A DNA stretch of 5,464 bases from Gammaproteobacteria bacterium GWE2_37_16. GTDB lineage: Bacteria; Pseudomonadota; Gammaproteobacteria; UBA9339. Positions 1 through 4,821 of this stretch are shown in pieces. The position numbers were made by a program, and so were the translations under genes. Below the pieces are notes generated by a model that was not told the DNA's origin, ran no database searches, and worked only from the letters and a program-made list of their open reading frames with translations. The stretch lies in NCBI GenBank assembly GCA_001801285.1, contig MGXG01000110.1:1-5464 (forward strand), written 5' to 3'. Numbering within the stretch: the stretch's first letter is position 1; every line of letters starts with the position of its first letter.

Positions 1-183
1 CGGCATTAAATTACCAAAAGATACAATTGCCCCCGACAGTAAACAAATAAAAACGGGATTTTTATCGGCAAGACGTTCTGTCATTAAAACCGCCACTTCA
101 TCCATTGCCTTCCCAATATCATCTAAAGAATATAAACATTTGAGTTGTGCCTGAACTTTTAAAACTTCTTTTATTATTGGCAT
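1..183 (-). CDS. hpt: Hypoxanthine-guanine phosphoribosyltransferase, N-terminal part (cut by window edge)
   Basis: This is an open minus-strand frame of 61 codons, starting at the ATG complementary to 181-183 and leaving the window at position 1. The translation begins MPIIKEVLKVQAQLKCLYSL and ends with PVFICLLSGAIVSFGNLM. The latter resembles the first core strand and PRPP loop I region of purine phosphoribosyltransferases (a hydrophobic strand, a small Gly-containing turn, then a helix). The preceding stretch, with 'CLYSLDDIGKAMDEVAVLMTERLADKNP', fits the N-terminal helix of gammaproteobacterial HGPRT-like proteins. Family role: it joins hypoxanthine or guanine to PRPP in cytoplasmic purine salvage. 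The start is supported by GGAG six bases upstream. The catalytic PRPP-binding motif lies outside the window, so the substrate is inferred from the N-terminal pattern only; another type I phosphoribosyltransferase is possible. It is divergent from suhB. Confidence 0.72.
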   Translation of the reverse strand, partial: MPIIKEVLKVQAQLKCLYSLDDIGKAMDEVAVLMTERLADKNPVFICLLSGAIVSFGNLMP

Positions 184-189
184 AAGTAA

Positions 190-193
190 CTCC
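190..193 (-). promoter_or_regulatory. Ribosome binding site of hpt
   Basis: On the minus strand GGAG stands six bases before the ATG (ACGGAG-TTACTT-ATG). This is a normal Shine-Dalgarno spacing and fixes the start of the partial phosphoribosyltransferase gene. Confidence 0.7.
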
Positions 194-393
194 GTGGAAA
201 TTTTGAATTTTAAATTAATGAGTTATGTTTTTTTATGTTTTCAGAATTAATATAATCGTATTCACAACAAATTCTTTATCTCGCCCTTTCAAGGTTTTTT
301 TACTGAATAATCGTTATTTTTTATATATTTAAAAATAACATGTTGAAAAATATAGCAATTTATTTTACATAAGATTTGCGATTAATAATTACA

Positions 394-422
394 TTGTAAT
401 TTCCCCAAACTACTGGTAAATA
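394..422 (+). promoter_or_regulatory. Candidate promoter of suhB
   Basis: TTGTAA (394-399) matches the -35 consensus at four of six positions. After 17 bases comes TAAATA (417-422), preceded by TGG, which gives an extended -10 context (TGnTAAATA). It lies about 50 bases before the suhB ATG. The -10 match itself is poor, and the A+T-rich background makes chance matches likely. Confidence 0.25.
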
Positions 423-474
423 AACTAACACTTATTAAAAATTTTTAATAACATTTTATAGGAAGAACAAAAAA

Positions 475-1263
475 ATGCACGCACTCGTAAATATAGCAAT
501 CAAGGCTGCCCGCAATGCCGGGAAAATTATACTTCGTTCTTTTGACCGTCTCGATACGCTTACCATCAGTGAAAAAAGCTTTAATGATTTTGTCACTGAA
601 GTTGATAAAGCCGCGGAAGAGGAAATCATCCGAACCATACAAGAATCCTATCCAAACCATGCCTTTCTTGGCGAGGAAAGTGGCACCAGCGGTCAAAGTG
701 ACTTTGTCTGGATAATTGACCCCCTGGATGGAACCACTAATTACATACACGGTCTGCCCTGTTTTGCCGTTTCCATTGGCGTCAAATACAAAGGCAAGCT
801 GACACATGGCGTTATCTACGATCCACTAAATGGTGAACTTTTTACCGCCACTCGTGGTGAAGGCGCCTACTTAAATAATCGCCGCATTCGCGTTAGCAGT
901 AGAACCAATTTAAATGGCAGTTTACTCAGCATTGGCTTTCCATACAAAAAACGTGAAGATATGCCAATGCAATTAGCCATTTTAAATAAAATGTTTCCGC
1001 AAACAGCTGGTTTTCGTTGTATCGGATCAGCTGCTTTATCTCTGGCATATGTTGCTGCAGGAAGAATCGATGCCGCATATTGGATATCCTGTTTAAGCGA
1101 GTGGGATATAGCCGCAGGATTAGTAATCATTCAAGAGGCAGGCGGATTGGCTAGCGACTTGCGTGGTGGGGAAAATTTTGAGACGGGGAATCTTGCTGCA
1201 GGCAATCCAAAAATTTTAAAATCTCTCTTACAAACTATTCAACCATGCCTCCCAAACAACTGA
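475..1263 (+). CDS. suhB: Inositol-1-monophosphatase family protein SuhB
   Basis: The 262-residue protein is close to the family length (about 267 in E. coli SuhB). It belongs to the Mg2+- and Li+-sensitive phosphatases, which hydrolyse inositol monophosphates and similar sugar phosphates in the cytoplasm. E. coli SuhB also associates with the transcription machinery and supports rRNA antitermination and ribosome assembly. All signature elements are visible: TEVD at 41-44, GEESG at 66-70 with metal ligand Glu67, motif A WIIDPLDGTTNYIHG at 79-93 with Asp82, Asp85 and Thr88, and motif B SEWDIAAGLVIIQEAGG at 208-224 with Asp211. The active site therefore looks intact. AGGAAG (460-465) lies nine bases before the ATG and supports this start. 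It is divergent from hpt, and 368 bases separate it from rne, so an operon with rne is unlikely. The sequence does not decide whether catalysis or the transcription role matters more here. Confidence 0.93.
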   Translation: MHALVNIAIKAARNAGKIILRSFDRLDTLTISEKSFNDFVTEVDKAAEEEIIRTIQESYPNHAFLGEESGTSGQSDFVWIIDPLDGTTNYIHGLPCFAVSIGVKYKGKLTHGVIYDPLNGELFTATRGEGAYLNNRRIRVSSRTNLNGSLLSIGFPYKKREDMPMQLAILNKMFPQTAGFRCIGSAALSLAYVAAGRIDAAYWISCLSEWDIAAGLVIIQEAGGLASDLRGGENFETGNLAAGNPKILKSLLQTIQPCLPNN

Positions 1264-1335
1264 TTGATTATAAGGTGAAAAATTGGTAGTATGCATCAGG
1301 GTAGAGACGGTGACAGAATATCGTAACTGCAATGT

Positions 1336-1508
1336 GCAGCCACAAGACTTGATATGCGCTTCAACTGTAACCGTATACCCGTAGCCACAAGCTTTAGCCT
1401 GCGTATGCGGTTCGGTTTTATGACATAAACTTAATACATAAGATAAATCTTGTAGTTACGAGAATATTATATAACGCAGACTAAAATCTGCGGTCACAAG
1501 GACTACGG
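1336..1508. repeat. Cluster of decayed palindromic intergenic repeats, both orientations
   Basis: At least four related segments are visible. Unit A (1336-1358) and unit B (1381-1403) are direct copies, matching at 16 of 23 bases and sharing GCCACAAG and a terminal TGCG. Unit D (1434-1459) is an inverted copy of 1381-1406, matching at 19 of 26 bases, with several of the differences being transitions. Unit C starts with CGCAGA-CTAAAA-TCTGCG (1475-1492), a perfect 6-base-pair hairpin that is also an inverted match to the core of B (14 of 19). It continues with GTCACAAGGACT (1493-1504), resembling GCCACAAGACT in A. The ideal unit seems to be a palindrome of the form CGCAGRCT..AGYCTGCG flanked by GYCACAAG. 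No open frame is present, so this is non-coding repeat material, perhaps a decayed REP- or MITE-like element. Confidence 0.6.
1369..1412. repeat. Large imperfect stem-loop around repeat unit B
   Basis: AACCGTATAC (1369-1378) pairs with GTATGCGGTT (1403-1412): nine Watson-Crick pairs and one G-T pair. Inside it, CACAAGC and GCCTGCG pair around TTTA with two wobble pairs. The stem-loop is followed by CGGTTTTA, a weak T-tract. It could end suhB transcription or protect an mRNA end. The role is inference. Confidence 0.45.
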
Positions 1509-1518
1509 AAAACAATAA

Positions 1519-1536
1519 ATTGATTTTAAAATCAAT
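1519..1536. repeat. Perfect 18-base palindrome upstream of rne
   Basis: ATTGATTTTAAAATCAAT is perfectly self-complementary with no spacer. It lies about 96 bases before the rne start. The symmetry would suit a dimeric DNA-binding protein, but it is made almost wholly of A and T, so chance is not excluded. No known operator was recognised. Confidence 0.4.
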
Positions 1537-1631
1537 AACATCAAAACAATTTTTACGGCGATCCCATAAATCCATAAATATGGTTGAGCGCTAAATATTA
1601 ATAAAAAAGAACATTTCAAGGCAAATAAAAA

Positions 1632-3968
1632 ATGAATAACAAAACTAATAGAATGCTTATCAGTGCTGCTGAACAAGAAGAAGGTCTGCGTGTAGCACTT
1701 CTCAATGGCAATACGCTTTATGATTTAGACGTAGAACGCTTCAATAATGAACAAAAAAAATCCAATATTTATAAAGGACGCATAATACACATAGAACCAA
1801 GCCTCGAAGCTGCATTTATCGACTACGGCGCTGATCGTCATGGTTTCTTGCCAATCAAAGAAGTTTCTCGTTCTTGCTACACAGGAACATTTAAAGAAGA
1901 TGACTTTTCACACCCCCACATCAAAGATGTTCTCAAAGAAGGTCAGGAAATTCTTGTACAAGTCGAAAAAGAAGAACGCGGTAATAAAGGCGCTGCCTTG
2001 ACTACTTTCATAAGTCTTGCTGGTTCTTATTTGGTTCTTATGCCAAATAACCCACGGGCTGGCGGAATTTCAAGACGCATTGAGGGTCAAGGTCGCGATG
2101 ACTTAAGAGAAATATTAAGTCAATTACCCTTAACTGAAGGCATGGGTTTAATCATTCGTACTGCTGGTGTTGGTAAATCCTTAGAAGAATTAAAATGGGA
2201 TTTAGGTGCGTTATTAAAACTTTGGGATAGCATCAGTAAAGCCACAGAAATCAATGCTGCTCCTTGTCTGATTTATCAGGAAGGTGATGTTTTAGTTCGC
2301 TCGATTCGCGATTATTTACGTCAAGAAATCAGCGAAATTATTGTTGATAACCCAGAAGTATACGAAAGAACTAGACAATATATCCAACAAGTAAGACCTG
2401 AATTTCTTGATCGCGTTAAACTTTATCAGGATAAAATTCCACTTTTTAGTTTTTACAATATTGAAAATCAAATTGAAAGCGCTTACCAACGCATTTTACG
2501 TCTTCCTTCCGGTGGCTCGATTGTGATAGATCACACTGAAGCCCTAGTCAGCATAGACGTTAACTCATCGAAGGCAACTGGCGGCGGCGATATCGAAGAA
2601 ACCGCACTCAACACCAACTTAGAAGCTGCAGATGAAGTCGCACGACAATTAAGATTACGCGATATTGGAGGTTTAATTGTTATAGATTTTATCGACATGA
2701 CTCCACTTCGCAACCAACGTGAAGTTAGCGACAGATTACGTGATGCCTTGAAATTCGACCGCGCCCGCGTCCAGGTTGGAAACATTACTCGTTTTGGTTT
2801 ATTGGAAATGTCTAGACAACGATTAAGACCAAGTCTAACTGAAACAGTACGCATGACATGCCCACGTTGCAATGGTCAAGGCAGTATTCGCAGCATTGAA
2901 TCTTTAGCCACATCTTTATTGCACATAATTGAAGAAGAAGCCACCAAGGAAAGTACTGCTGAAATTCATGTTCAATTACCAGTGGATTTAGCAACATTTC
3001 TTCTTAATGAAAAACGTGATCGCATTAACATTATCGAGAATCGTCAAGAAATAAGAGTTTTACTCTTACCTAATCCCACCATTGAATCACCAAATTATCT
3101 CATTAAACGTATACGTAAAAGTGAAGCTTCCACCAAGAGCCATGCTAGTTACACCCTTTTAGAAACTGCCGAAGCTAAAATGCCTGTAACTAAAGAGACT
3201 CAACATAAAGCCCATGCTGTCACCAAACCAGCGGTACGCCATGATGAATTAGCCATTCAGCCAGCACCACGCCCCAGCACTAACAGCAGTGGTGAAATCC
3301 CTAAAAAAATCAAGCAACTTTTTGGTAAGATTTTTGGTTCAGAAAAAGCAAAAACTCTCACAAAACAAGAACAAATAGCAAAAGCAATAGCAGCCGCAAA
3401 AGCTATAGAAAGCAGTACCAACAAATTTCCAAGTCGCAGCAATACCAATCCACGTAGACCATCCACCTCTACCAATCGTAACAGACCAAATAATCGCACA
3501 CGTAGTGGTTCGGGGGCAAACCGGGATAGAACAACCACGAGTGGCAACATTGCCTCAACCTCATCAAGTAGCACGGAAACCACTGGCAGTAATGCAAGTG
3601 GCAGGGGTAGTATTAGCAACGTTGGCAACCACCCAACCAATCCCAATACACGACGCGGCATACGCGGTGGCAGTAACCGGCCACGTCCACCAAGATCTGA
3701 TTTCTCACCATCAAATTCTAATATCAACATTCCAAATCCTATTAATTCCACAACCAATATGGCACCCGATGATTTGTCGCCACCTACAGAAAATTACAAC
3801 GAAATGGCGAATGTTGTCAGAATACGCAACTACGAAAATTATCAAAACCAAAATAGCAGCACTCCAAAACAAGATGTTGTTACCAATCATCAGGTACAAC
3901 AAAATCTTCCATCACCACAACAAGAACCGACTATCATTGTTAATACTGCTAACGAAAATAAAAGTTAA
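1632..3968 (+). CDS. rne: Ribonuclease E, complete, with a short divergent C-terminal half
   Basis: This 778-residue endoribonuclease cuts single-stranded A+U-rich RNA and drives mRNA decay and rRNA, tRNA and sRNA processing as the core of the degradosome, usually at the inner membrane. The catalytic half is nearly colinear with E. coli RNase E: S1 domain near 44-127 (NIYKGRIIHIEPSLEAAFID), 5'-phosphate sensor Arg176-Thr177 (IIRTAGVGKS), catalytic Asp309 (SIDVNSSKAT) and Asp352 (LIVIDFIDM), and the Zn-link Cys410-Pro-Arg-Cys413. The conserved region ends near 495. The remaining 280 residues are far shorter than in the 1061-residue E. coli enzyme. They contain an amphipathic, basic segment (IPKKIKQLFGKIFGSEK, 556-572) that is a plausible membrane-targeting helix. 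An Ala-rich helix (580-592) follows, with Arg-rich patches near 602-633 and 675-688. No helicase, enolase or PNPase site is recognisable. The S1 domain, CPRC link and tail favour RNase E over RNase G. A weak AAGG (1618-1621) lies ten bases before the ATG. Confidence 0.95.
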   Translation: MNNKTNRMLISAAEQEEGLRVALLNGNTLYDLDVERFNNEQKKSNIYKGRIIHIEPSLEAAFIDYGADRHGFLPIKEVSRSCYTGTFKEDDFSHPHIKDVLKEGQEILVQVEKEERGNKGAALTTFISLAGSYLVLMPNNPRAGGISRRIEGQGRDDLREILSQLPLTEGMGLIIRTAGVGKSLEELKWDLGALLKLWDSISKATEINAAPCLIYQEGDVLVRSIRDYLRQEISEIIVDNPEVYERTRQYIQQVRPEFLDRVKLYQDKIPLFSFYNIENQIESAYQRILRLPSGGSIVIDHTEALVSIDVNSSKATGGGDIEETALNTNLEAADEVARQLRLRDIGGLIVIDFIDMTPLRNQREVSDRLRDALKFDRARVQVGNITRFGLLEMSRQRLRPSLTETVRMTCPRCNGQGSIRSIESLATSLLHIIEEEATKESTAEIHVQLPVDLATFLLNEKRDRINIIENRQEIRVLLLPNPTIESPNYLIKRIRKSEASTKSHASYTLLETAEAKMPVTKETQHKAHAVTKPAVRHDELAIQPAPRPSTNSSGEIPKKIKQLFGKIFGSEKAKTLTKQEQIAKAIAAAKAIESSTNKFPSRSNTNPRRPSTSTNRNRPNNRTRSGSGANRDRTTTSGNIASTSSSSTETTGSNASGRGSISNVGNHPTNPNTRRGIRGGSNRPRPPRSDFSPSNSNINIPNPINSTTNMAPDDLSPPTENYNEMANVVRIRNYENYQNQNSSTPKQDVVTNHQVQQNLPSPQQEPTIIVNTANENKS

Positions 3969-3984
3969 GCACTCCCTTTCTGTG

Positions 3985-4019
3985 TAACCACGCACTCTTA
4001 AAGTTAGCTTGCGTGGTTA
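3985..4019. terminator. Hairpin downstream of rne, possible terminator
   Basis: TAACCACGCA (3985-3994) and TGCGTGGTTA (4010-4019) are perfectly complementary, giving a 10-base-pair stem with a 15-base loop, starting 17 bases after the rne stop. Downstream is only ATTGG rather than a T-run, so it is not a textbook intrinsic terminator. It could still end transcription weakly or protect the mRNA 3' end. Between it and the IS left end, a smaller CCTTG/CAAGG inverted repeat occurs at 4044-4048 and 4058-4062. Confidence 0.45.
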
Positions 4020-4066
4020 ATTGGCGCGGGTTTTGATTTGGAACCTTGCCCAAAGACCAAGGGGGT

Positions 4067-4102
4067 GTAAACATCTAAAAATCCGTAAACGCCTAAAAAT
4101 CC
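4067..4102 (+). repeat. Tandem 18-base repeat at the IS66 left end
   Basis: GTAAACATCTAAAAATCC (4067-4084) is followed immediately by GTAAACGCCTAAAAATCC (4085-4102), identical at 16 of 18 positions. Both begin with GTAA, the terminal tetranucleotide of IS66-family ends. Either copy could be the true tip, or both could be transposase-binding sites. Confidence 0.7.
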
Positions 4103-4156
4103 CACCTATTTTATAAAAAGTTCCTGCAGTAAGATAGCCACGTTATTAACCAAATT

Positions 4157-4169
4157 GGAGAAAAACTTG
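4157..4169 (+). promoter_or_regulatory. Ribosome binding site that selects a TTG start for tnpA
   Basis: GGAG (4157-4160) is followed by six bases and TTG (4167-4169). An upstream in-frame TTG at 4155 would place this site inside the gene and has no Shine-Dalgarno sequence of its own, so 4167 is the better start. Confidence 0.6.
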
Positions 4170-4439
4170 GAATACAATGCAGAAGAACGCAGAGAGTATT
4201 GTGAAAAATGGCGTGCTAGCGGTTTAACGCAGAAAGTATTTTGTGCAAAACATGATCTAAATGTAAAAACGCTAAGTAGATGGCTAAGTTTGGAACAAAA
4301 GAAGCAACCGTTTAAATTTTCACAAGTTACTGCTATGAGCAATAACGAAACAGTAGAAGTTACGTTGCCAAGCGGCATTAGCATAAAAATAGTTGCAAAA
4401 AAGGACTTTTTTATTGGTCTAATAAAGGGGTTACTATAA
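4167..4439 (+). CDS. tnpA: IS66-family accessory protein TnpA (helix-turn-helix)
   Basis: The 90-residue protein, read from TTG at 4167, is the small first protein of IS66-type elements, needed with TnpB and TnpC for transposition. The N-terminal part has the family pattern EYCEKWRASGLTQKVFCAKH (10-29), continuing to VKTLSRW (33-39). This is a helix-turn-helix of the type that binds element ends. The C-terminal part carries VEVTLPSGISIKI (63-75), matching the hydrophobic 'lPnG' strand pair common in this family. The frame is intact. A TTG at 4155 would add four residues but lacks a ribosome binding site. Its stop codon TAA overlaps the ATG expected for tnpB (TAATG), the usual translational-coupling arrangement. 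No convincing promoter was found; TATAAA at 4112-4117 lacks a -35 partner. Confidence 0.85.
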   Translation: MEYNAEERREYCEKWRASGLTQKVFCAKHDLNVKTLSRWLSLEQKKQPFKFSQVTAMSNNETVEVTLPSGISIKIVAKKDFFIGLIKGLL

Positions 4440-4441
4440 TG
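4424..4441 (+). promoter_or_regulatory. tnpB ribosome binding site and coupled start TAATG
   Basis: AAAGGGG (4424-4430) lies eight bases before ATG (4439-4441), whose A is the last base of the tnpA stop. Signal and spacing are good, which argues that the original tnpB start is this ATG even though its present frame is not the conserved one. Confidence 0.65.
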
Positions 4442-4785
4442 CGGATTTCTTTACAGGCTGTACTATTCTAATTGCTGACCGCCCAGTAGATTTACGTAAA
4501 GCTACCGATGGTCTTTGTGCTTTGGTAATGGAATCCATGCAGGAAAAGCCAGACCAAGGGATCTATGTTTTTTATAACCGCGCTTGCAATAGAATAAAAG
4601 TGCTTGGTTGGCATGGCAATGGTTTTGTCTTGTTGTATAAAAGATTAGAAAAAGGCAAGTTTTTTATCCGTACGGTTGGCAACAAAATCAATATTGATGT
4701 AAAGCAATTAAACTGGCTAATTGCCGGGTTAGATTGGCAACTTTTATCCACTTGGGAAGAGCCAAAATTTAGCACATTTTTTTAG
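4439..4785 (+). pseudogene. tnpB: IS66-family accessory protein TnpB, apparent one-base deletion after the start codon
   Basis: The conserved TnpB frame runs from 4441 (GCG GAT TTC TTT) to the TAG at 4783 and reads ADFFTGCTILIADRPVDLRK at its N-terminus. The family block IKVLGWHGNGFVLLYKRLEK follows further on. It aligns without gaps to typical TnpB proteins (pattern PAGTRVWLAAGVTDMRK at the N-terminus). With one added base after ATG the product would be 115 residues, the usual length. As the sequence stands, the ATG at 4439, which has a good ribosome binding site and overlaps the tnpA stop, reads MRISLQAVLF and stops at 4469-4471. The conserved frame has no ATG, GTG or TTG until TTG 4522 or ATG 4528, which would drop the DLRK motif. 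I infer a lost G (ATGGCG to ATGCGG). TnpB is required in IS66 transposition; its biochemical role is poorly known. Sequence error and recoding remain possible. Confidence 0.75.
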
Positions 4786-4797
4786 GAAAAACCTAAA
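4781..4797. repeat. Hairpin over the tnpB stop codon
   Basis: TTTAGG (4781-4786), loop AAAAA, CCTAAA (4792-4797): a perfect 6-base-pair stem that includes the tnpB TAG. It is the first of two adjacent hairpins in the tnpB-tnpC junction and could affect coupling between the two genes. Confidence 0.45.
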
Positions 4798-4802
4798 CTT
4801 TA

Positions 4803-4811
4803 TGCTATAAT
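4803..4811 (+). promoter_or_regulatory. Consensus extended -10 element upstream of tnpC
   Basis: TGCTATAAT is a perfect extended -10 (TGnTATAAT). The -35 region (about 4782-4788) is poor, but extended -10 promoters tolerate that. A start near 4818 would give tnpC an almost leaderless transcript. It may be an internal IS promoter or a chance match in A+T-rich sequence. Confidence 0.4.
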
Positions 4812-4821
4812 TTTCAATTAT
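4807..4821. repeat. Hairpin overlapping the -10 box and the tnpC start codon
   Basis: ATAATT (4807-4812), loop TTC, AATTAT (4816-4821): a perfect but A+T-only 6-base-pair stem. It covers most of TATAAT and the first two bases of the putative tnpC ATG (4820-4822). It is weak thermodynamically. Confidence 0.35.

Larger units (their letters stand above)
184..474. other. Divergent hpt/suhB intergenic region, A+T-rich
   Basis: This 291-base gap lies between two divergent genes and must hold promoters for both. It is strongly A+T-rich, so -10-like hexamers are frequent and single calls are weak. A perfect TATAAT lies on the plus strand at 251-256, but nothing resembling TTGACA is 16-18 bases upstream of it. 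A second candidate for suhB is listed separately at 394-422. A perfect 9-base inverted repeat (GTTATTTTT at 313-321, AAAAATAAC at 331-339) sits near the middle. I see no gene, tRNA or recognised regulator site here. Confidence 0.6.
1264..1631. other. suhB-rne gap: decayed repeats and rne leader
   Basis: This 368-base stretch has no credible gene. The left two thirds (about 1327-1508) hold degenerate palindromic repeat units, described separately. A perfect 18-base palindrome follows at 1519-1536. The last 95 bases are A+T-rich and should contain the rne promoter and leader. I see only weak matches there: TTTACG (1552-1557), then 17 bases, then TAAATA (1575-1580). In E. coli the rne leader is long and mediates autoregulation by RNase E. 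The length here would permit that, but I cannot recognise the specific leader hairpins. suhB has no clear T-tract terminator directly after its stop; the hairpin at 1369-1412 is the best candidate. Confidence 0.55.

Noticed and set aside
251..256. Perfect TATAAT as the main suhB promoter
   Set aside because: No -35 match lies 16-18 bases upstream, it has no TG extension, and it is over 200 bases from the gene in very A+T-rich sequence.
313..339. 9-base inverted repeat GTTATTTTT / AAAAATAAC as a terminator or operator
   Set aside because: It is made almost entirely of A and T, the stem is weak, and it lies between divergent promoters where no terminator is expected. I kept it only as a note in the intergenic entry.
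445..807. Minus-strand frame opposite the first half of suhB
   Set aside because: It is antisense to a fully conserved gene on the plus strand and has no recognisable protein features.
1291..1326. Tiny frame MHQGRDGDRIS after suhB, possible leader peptide
   Set aside because: It has only 11 codons, no well-placed ribosome binding site, and no attenuator-like codon run.
1336..1508. CRISPR array
   Set aside because: Repeat units are degenerate, occur in both orientations and are unevenly spaced. A CRISPR array needs near-identical direct repeats with constant spacer length.
3257..3757. 166-codon minus-strand frame with Leu/Val-rich translation, superficially membrane-like
   Set aside because: It is antisense to the rne tail. 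The Leu and Val content is the reverse complement of Asn, Thr and Ser codons, not evidence of membrane segments.
3505..3987. 160-codon open frame overlapping the 3' part of rne in another frame
   Set aside because: It lies inside the low-complexity C-terminal region of rne, where Asn, Ser and Arg codons keep alternative frames open. It has no ribosome binding site and no family-like motif.
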